64,000 nt of DNA, taken from Flavobacteriaceae bacterium UBA5534 (GTDB taxonomy: Bacteria; Bacteroidota; Bacteroidia; Flavobacteriales; Flavobacteriaceae). The stretch is from positions 8,001 to 72,000 of the forward strand of contig DINS01000004.1 in the NCBI GenBank assembly GCA_002426015.1, written 5' to 3'. Shown here in pieces: positions 60,254 through 64,000 of this stretch (position 1 is the stretch's first letter; each line of letters opens with the position of its first letter). The translations under genes and the position numbers were made by a program. The notes under the pieces were generated by a model, which saw nothing but the letters and a program-made list of their open reading frames with translations, was not told where the DNA came from and made no database searches.

Positions 60254-61357
60254 ATGCCAAGCGATTTACCAATAAGAAAAATTATTCATGTAGATATGGA
60301 TGCTTTTTATGCATCTGTCGAACAAATGGACAATCCTGACCTCAAAGGAAAGCCATTGGCTGTTGGTGGAAGCGAAAAGCGTGGAGTGGTGAGTGCTGCA
60401 AGCTACGAAGCACGTAAATTTGGAGTACGAAGTGCCATGAGTGGCATGCAAGCAAAACGAAATTGCCCTGAACTCATTTTTGTTCGCCCTCGCTTTGATA
60501 GGTACCATGAAATTTCTAAAAAGATTCGCAAAATATTTTACGACTATACCGATTTGGTAGAGCCCTTATCATTAGACGAGGCATATCTCGACGTCACCGA
60601 AAACAAAAAAGGAAATCCGAGCGCTACACTGATTGCCAAAGAAATTCGTGAACGTATCTATAAAGAAGTTGGATTAACAGCTTCTGCAGGTATTTCGGTG
60701 AATAAGTTTATCGCCAAAGTCGCCAGTGATTACAACAAGCCCAATGGACAAAAAACCGTGAATCCTGAAGAAGTATTAAGCTTTTTGGAGCAATTGGATA
60801 TCAGGAAGTTTTATGGTGTAGGCAAAGTCACTGCCGAAAAAATGTATCAATTGGGCATTTTTACAGGAAAAGATTTGAAATCAAAAACTATTGAGTATCT
60901 CGACGAGCACTTTGGAAAATCTGGCCGCTACTATTATTATGTGGTTAGAGGTGTCCATAATAGCGAAGTGAAACCCAATCGCATTAGAAAATCGTTGGCT
61001 GCCGAACGTACTTTTAATGAGAATTTATCTTCAGAGATTTTTATGCTCGAAAAGCTCGAAAACATTGCCAAAGAGGTTACAAAACGTCTTGAAAAAAGCA
61101 AAGTAGCTGGAAAAACTGTCACTTTAAAAATAAAATATAGCGATTTTACCTTGCAAACTCGTAGCAAAACCTTGCCTTATTTTATCAGCGATAAGGATGT
61201 TATTTTAGAAACTGCCAAAGAGTTGCTTTTTCAAGAAAAATTGAGTAATTCAGTTCGATTGCTTGGCATTTCGATATCCAATTTGAATACAGAATCAACG
61301 AAGAAAAAGGTTTCAGAAGAAAAAGTGGTTAGCGTACAGTTGAAGTTTGATTTTTGA
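60254..61357 (+). CDS. dinB: DNA polymerase IV (Y family)
   Basis: 367 residues. Palm catalytic carboxylates in IHVDMDAFYASVEQ and SLDEAYLDV; finger segment AASYEARKFGVRSAM; helix-hairpin-helix FYGVGKVTAEKMYQLGI; little-finger domain from about 245, and a C-terminal clamp-binding-like VVSVQLKFDF. Error-prone translesion synthesis. No LexA-like box could be identified. Confidence 0.97.
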   Translation: MPSDLPIRKIIHVDMDAFYASVEQMDNPDLKGKPLAVGGSEKRGVVSAASYEARKFGVRSAMSGMQAKRNCPELIFVRPRFDRYHEISKKIRKIFYDYTDLVEPLSLDEAYLDVTENKKGNPSATLIAKEIRERIYKEVGLTASAGISVNKFIAKVASDYNKPNGQKTVNPEEVLSFLEQLDIRKFYGVGKVTAEKMYQLGIFTGKDLKSKTIEYLDEHFGKSGRYYYYVVRGVHNSEVKPNRIRKSLAAERTFNENLSSEIFMLEKLENIAKEVTKRLEKSKVAGKTVTLKIKYSDFTLQTRSKTLPYFISDKDVILETAKELLFQEKLSNSVRLLGISISNLNTESTKKKVSEEKVVSVQLKFDF

Positions 61358-61360
61358 GCT

Positions 61361-61401
61361 ACAAATTCACGAATGTTATTGATAATTATTCGTGAATTTG
61401 T
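61361..61401. other. Hairpin between convergent dinB and pyk
   Basis: ACAAATTCACGAAT and its exact complement form a 14-base stem around a 13-base loop, between stops at 61357 and 61419. There is no T run on either side, so it is a weak terminator candidate at best. Confidence 0.5.
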
Positions 61402-61418
61402 GACAAAAAGTTATCCAA

Positions 61419-62861
61419 TTAAAAACTACAATTGGTGATTTCCGTAACCCGTAACGTATTTACCATTCCCTTTTCTTGTATTGGCATAGCAGCAAGACTG
61501 ACCAACATATCACCGAGCTCTAAATAGCCTTTTTTGCATGCGATATCGTTGACATCTTCAATAGTTTCGTCTGTACTCACAAACTTGTCATAATAAAAAG
61601 CCTTCACTCCCCAAAGTAAGCTCAACTGTGTTAATATTCGTTTGTTGGATGTAAAAACCAAAATATGAGCACTTGGTCTCCAAGCCGAAATTTGGAAAGC
61701 GGTATAGCCACTATTCGTCAAAGTTGAAATAGCCCTTGCATTAATTTCGTTCGCCATATGTGCAGCATGATAACAAATCGACTTTGTGATGTAACGCTTT
61801 GTACGAATATGAGGTGGTATTTGTGGCACTTTGATCAATGGTGAATCTTCAACACTTCGAATGATGTTTGCCATTTGACGAATCACCTGTACAGGATAAC
61901 TCCCAACAGACGTTTCTCCAGAGAGCATCACAGCATCAGCACCATCCATCACCGAATTGGCAACATCATTGACCTCGGCACGTGTTGGTGTCAAACTTGT
62001 AATCATTGTTTCCATCATTTGAGTGGCAATAATCACAGGTATTCTAGCTCTTTTTGCTCTCAACACTAATTGCTTTTGTATCAATGGTACTTCCTCTGCA
62101 GGAATTTCGACGCCCAAATCACCTCGCGCTACCATCAAACCGTCGCAATACGCAACAATTTTATCAATGTTTTCAACGGCCTCTGGCTTTTCAATCTTCG
62201 CAATAATTGGTATTTTATGATCGCTGTGTTCTTTGATCAATTCTTCAAGCTGCATCAAATCTTCAGCATGTCGCACAAAAGACAATGCTATCCAGTCGAC
62301 TTTCATTTTGATGGCAAAAATCGCATCTTCGATATCTTTTTCGGTCAATGCAGGTTGCGAAATATTGGTGTTTGGTAAATTTACTCCTTTTTTGGAGCGC
62401 AATGGCCCACCTTGGATCACTCTTGCCTTTACTTCCGATTTCTTATCTGTAGAAACAACTTCAAAAATCAATTTCCCATCATCCAATAATATGCGCTCGC
62501 CTGGTTTAGCGTCTTGAGGAAATTTATCGTATGTCATATACACACGATTTTTTGTTCCATCAAATTTCTTTCCTGTAGCAAAAATTATTTCGTCTCCTTC
62601 ATTGACAATCACTTCGCCCTTCATGACGCCTACGCGCAGTTTTGGGCCTTGCAAATCGCCAAGTATAGCGGCATTAAAGCCAAATTCGTCATTAAGATCA
62701 CGTATCATGGTGATACGTTCTTCGACATCTTTATAATCAGCATGGGAAAAATTAACTCTAAACACATCTACCCCTTCCTCCATCATCGCTTTTAACACCT
62801 CTTTGGTGCTAGTTGCGGGTCCTAATGTGGCTACTATTTTTGTTTTTTTTCGTTTTAACAT
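61419..62861 (-). CDS. pyk: Pyruvate kinase
   Basis: 480 residues. Typical segments: KIVATLGPATSTKEVL, GDLQGPKLRVG, IIAKIEKPEAVENID, the active-site stretch LMVARGDLGVEIPAEEVPLIQ and DAVMLSGETSVGSYPV, and a C-terminal effector domain. Converts phosphoenolpyruvate to pyruvate and makes ATP. It starts 3 bases after the IPExxxVDY gene, so the two are co-transcribed. Confidence 0.98.
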   Translation of the reverse strand: MLKRKKTKIVATLGPATSTKEVLKAMMEEGVDVFRVNFSHADYKDVEERITMIRDLNDEFGFNAAILGDLQGPKLRVGVMKGEVIVNEGDEIIFATGKKFDGTKNRVYMTYDKFPQDAKPGERILLDDGKLIFEVVSTDKKSEVKARVIQGGPLRSKKGVNLPNTNISQPALTEKDIEDAIFAIKMKVDWIALSFVRHAEDLMQLEELIKEHSDHKIPIIAKIEKPEAVENIDKIVAYCDGLMVARGDLGVEIPAEEVPLIQKQLVLRAKRARIPVIIATQMMETMITSLTPTRAEVNDVANSVMDGADAVMLSGETSVGSYPVQVIRQMANIIRSVEDSPLIKVPQIPPHIRTKRYITKSICYHAAHMANEINARAISTLTNSGYTAFQISAWRPSAHILVFTSNKRILTQLSLLWGVKAFYYDKFVSTDETIEDVNDIACKKGYLELGDMLVSLAAMPIQEKGMVNTLRVTEITNCSF

Positions 62862-62864
62862 TAA

Positions 62865-63344
62865 TTAAAAAATTAAATTGTCTTTTGATTTTATATGTTC
62901 TACATCCAAACTGTAACTTGCAATAAGCTGAGGAATGGATTGTAATATGTCTAATATGTGCTTTTCGTCAAAATCCTGGTCTTCGTTGGCTATTTTGATA
63001 AAATAATCAACGTTTTTAAACTCTGGCAATAAGTGATAAGTCCTTAAAATGGTATTGCCTATATTGAATAATGAACCCGAACTTTGTAAACCGTCTTCTT
63101 CCTTTTTGCACACATTAGCTACTAAATTCCACGTCGTGAATTGTTGTTTGTCTTCCCATTCATATATTGAATACGTTGCGGCAAAATATTTATAATCTAA
63201 ATCTTGGGGTTTTCTTGCCAATTTTAAATGCAAATGTTGATTGAGAAGATAAGCTAATCTGTAATCTTCTAATCTACAATGAATGGCAATTAGAGAAAAA
63301 GAAGTGTCATAAAATTCATCAACAAGTAACTTGTGTACAGCCAT
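62865..63344 (-). CDS. IPExxxVDY family protein
   Basis: 159 residues, soluble. The family's name motif appears here as LLPEFKNVDYFIKI, with Leu in place of Ile. Other parts: YDTSFSLIAIHCRLEDYRLAYLLN near the N-terminus and ILQSIPQLIASYSLDVEHIK near the end. Function unknown; in Bacteroidota it is usually found between rnc and pyk, exactly as here. The 135-base gap to rnc contains a TATATTTA stretch that only partly matches a -7 box. Confidence 0.88.
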   Translation of the reverse strand: MAVHKLLVDEFYDTSFSLIAIHCRLEDYRLAYLLNQHLHLKLARKPQDLDYKYFAATYSIYEWEDKQQFTTWNLVANVCKKEEDGLQSSGSLFNIGNTILRTYHLLPEFKNVDYFIKIANEDQDFDEKHILDILQSIPQLIASYSLDVEHIKSKDNLIF

Positions 63345-63479
63345 AATTATCCGACTATGAGTTGTAAATATAGTATTTTATTGGACTTATACTGTGTGGT
63401 TTTTGTTATTCTTAACAGAAGAACATCACGAAAACGTTATAGTTTCTGCAACTTTATTGGATTTTTTTGAGGTCCTTTA

Positions 63480-64000
63480 TTAAAAGGGTCTCGAAATCTT
63501 ATTTTGGAATGCAAAAAAGGCACGTTTGGAAGCCTTTTCTTCAGCTTTCTTTTTAGAAGTTGCTCTAGCTTTTGCAACAATTTTATTATCAATGGATAAT
63601 TTTACCGAAAAATGTCTAATTTCATCATTACCTGTATCTTCATAAACATTGTAATCAAAGGTTTTCTTTTCTTTTTGGCACCACTCAATCAACAAGCTTT
63701 TATAACTTATGACCTTGCCTTCGAGTGTTTCAATATCTACATGTGCATCAATAACTCGATCGTAAATAAATTTTTCGCAATATTTATAGCCTCTGTCTAA
63801 AAAAATGGCACCAACTAAAGCTTCAAAAAGATTACCGTGAATGTTATTGCCAAAATTGCTTTTAGGGATTTTGCTCTCTACAAAATTGATAAGATTTAGC
63901 TCTTTGCCCAATTCATTAAGATGTTCCCTACTCACAACTTTAGACCGCATTTTGGTCAAATAACCCTCGTCACCTTCTGGCACTTCACTGAACAAGTAAG
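63480..64000 (-). CDS. rnc: Ribonuclease III, 3' part (5' end beyond the window)
   Basis: About 173 residues are visible; the frame runs off the right edge, so the true start is outside. The end of the catalytic domain (LTKMRSKVVSREHLNELGKELN, HGNLFEALVGAIFLDRGY with the catalytic Asp/Glu region) and a C-terminal double-stranded RNA-binding domain (YKSLLIEWCQKEKKTFDYNV, GNDEIRHFSVKL, ATSKKKAEEKASKRAFFAF) are seen. Cuts double-stranded RNA in rRNA processing. Confidence 0.95.
   Translation of the reverse strand, partial: YLFSEVPEGDEGYLTKMRSKVVSREHLNELGKELNLINFVESKIPKSNFGNNIHGNLFEALVGAIFLDRGYKYCEKFIYDRVIDAHVDIETLEGKVISYKSLLIEWCQKEKKTFDYNVYEDTGNDEIRHFSVKLSIDNKIVAKARATSKKKAEEKASKRAFFAFQNKISRPF

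Noticed and set aside
61361..61401. dinB-pyk hairpin as an intrinsic terminator
   Set aside because: Long loop and no T run on either side; reported only as a hairpin.
1..64000. tRNA, rRNA, CRISPR arrays, insertion sequences
   Set aside because: Intergenic gaps are short and AT-rich; I found no cloverleaf, no regularly spaced repeat array and no transposase gene.

Overview
This window looks like a stretch of chromosome from a marine-type member of the Flavobacteriaceae (Bacteroidota). It is AT-rich. It carries type IX secretion (T9SS) cargo with both type A and type B C-terminal signals, a PorP/SprF-OmpA pair, a SusC-like TonB receptor, many lipoproteins, DUF2480/DUF3078/DUF4199 and IPExxxVDY proteins, and a Bacteroidota-type sdhCAB operon. 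Promoters match the Bacteroidota pattern TTG-N(about 19-23)-TAnnTTTG, and most starts have no obvious Shine-Dalgarno sequence. Both ends cut a gene: an alpha-2-macroglobulin gene at the left and rnc at the right. I saw no tRNA, rRNA, CRISPR array, complete insertion sequence or prophage. No stretch above 300 bases lacks a gene.

Region by region. 1-8744: alpha-2-macroglobulin (5' truncated), a convergent T9SS type B secreted protein, then a coupled DUF2071-ABM-penicillin-binding protein 1C unit. 8804-14722: a small membrane protein, then a secreted endonuclease/exonuclease/phosphatase (EEP) gene divergent from a TonB receptor and a DUF5689-like lipoprotein, probably one uptake or degradation module. 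14794-22664: a small membrane protein, then a minus-strand unit of a 1495-residue T9SS type B adhesin, a PorP/SprF protein and an OmpA protein. 22901-26143: a cytosolic EEP paralogue, hflX and a DUF3078 protein. 26228-36282: a long minus-strand SUF iron-sulfur operon (sufA, sufB, lipoprotein, sufC, sufD, sufS, two envelope proteins, sufE, a SufT-like protein, an ABC exporter, DUF2480). 36449-38451: thiL surrounded by three small paralogous putative zinc-ribbon genes. 38512-46927: an alpha/beta hydrolase, aminopeptidase P, a T9SS type A metalloprotease, a glycine-rich protein, a sortilin-like Asp-box protein and a lipoprotein. 47037-50503: sdhCAB. 50594-54000: a membrane-anchored MutS-like ATPase, rpmA, an rplU with a C-terminal extension, and DUF4199. 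54152-57569: a pair of M16 peptidases. 57625-64000: an EamA transporter, a metal-binding lipoprotein with a repeated Cys motif, YCII and CYTH proteins, dinB, pyk, an IPExxxVDY protein and the 3' part of rnc.

Most of the window is conserved core or envelope gene content. The parts most worth a second look are the three-copy CxVFGH/CxxC small-protein family around thiL, the membrane-anchored MutS-like ATPase, the repeated Cys motif in the HMA lipoprotein, the L21 extension, the A2M-PBP1C locus interrupted by unrelated genes, and a strong hairpin between the giant adhesin and its sprF-like partner.
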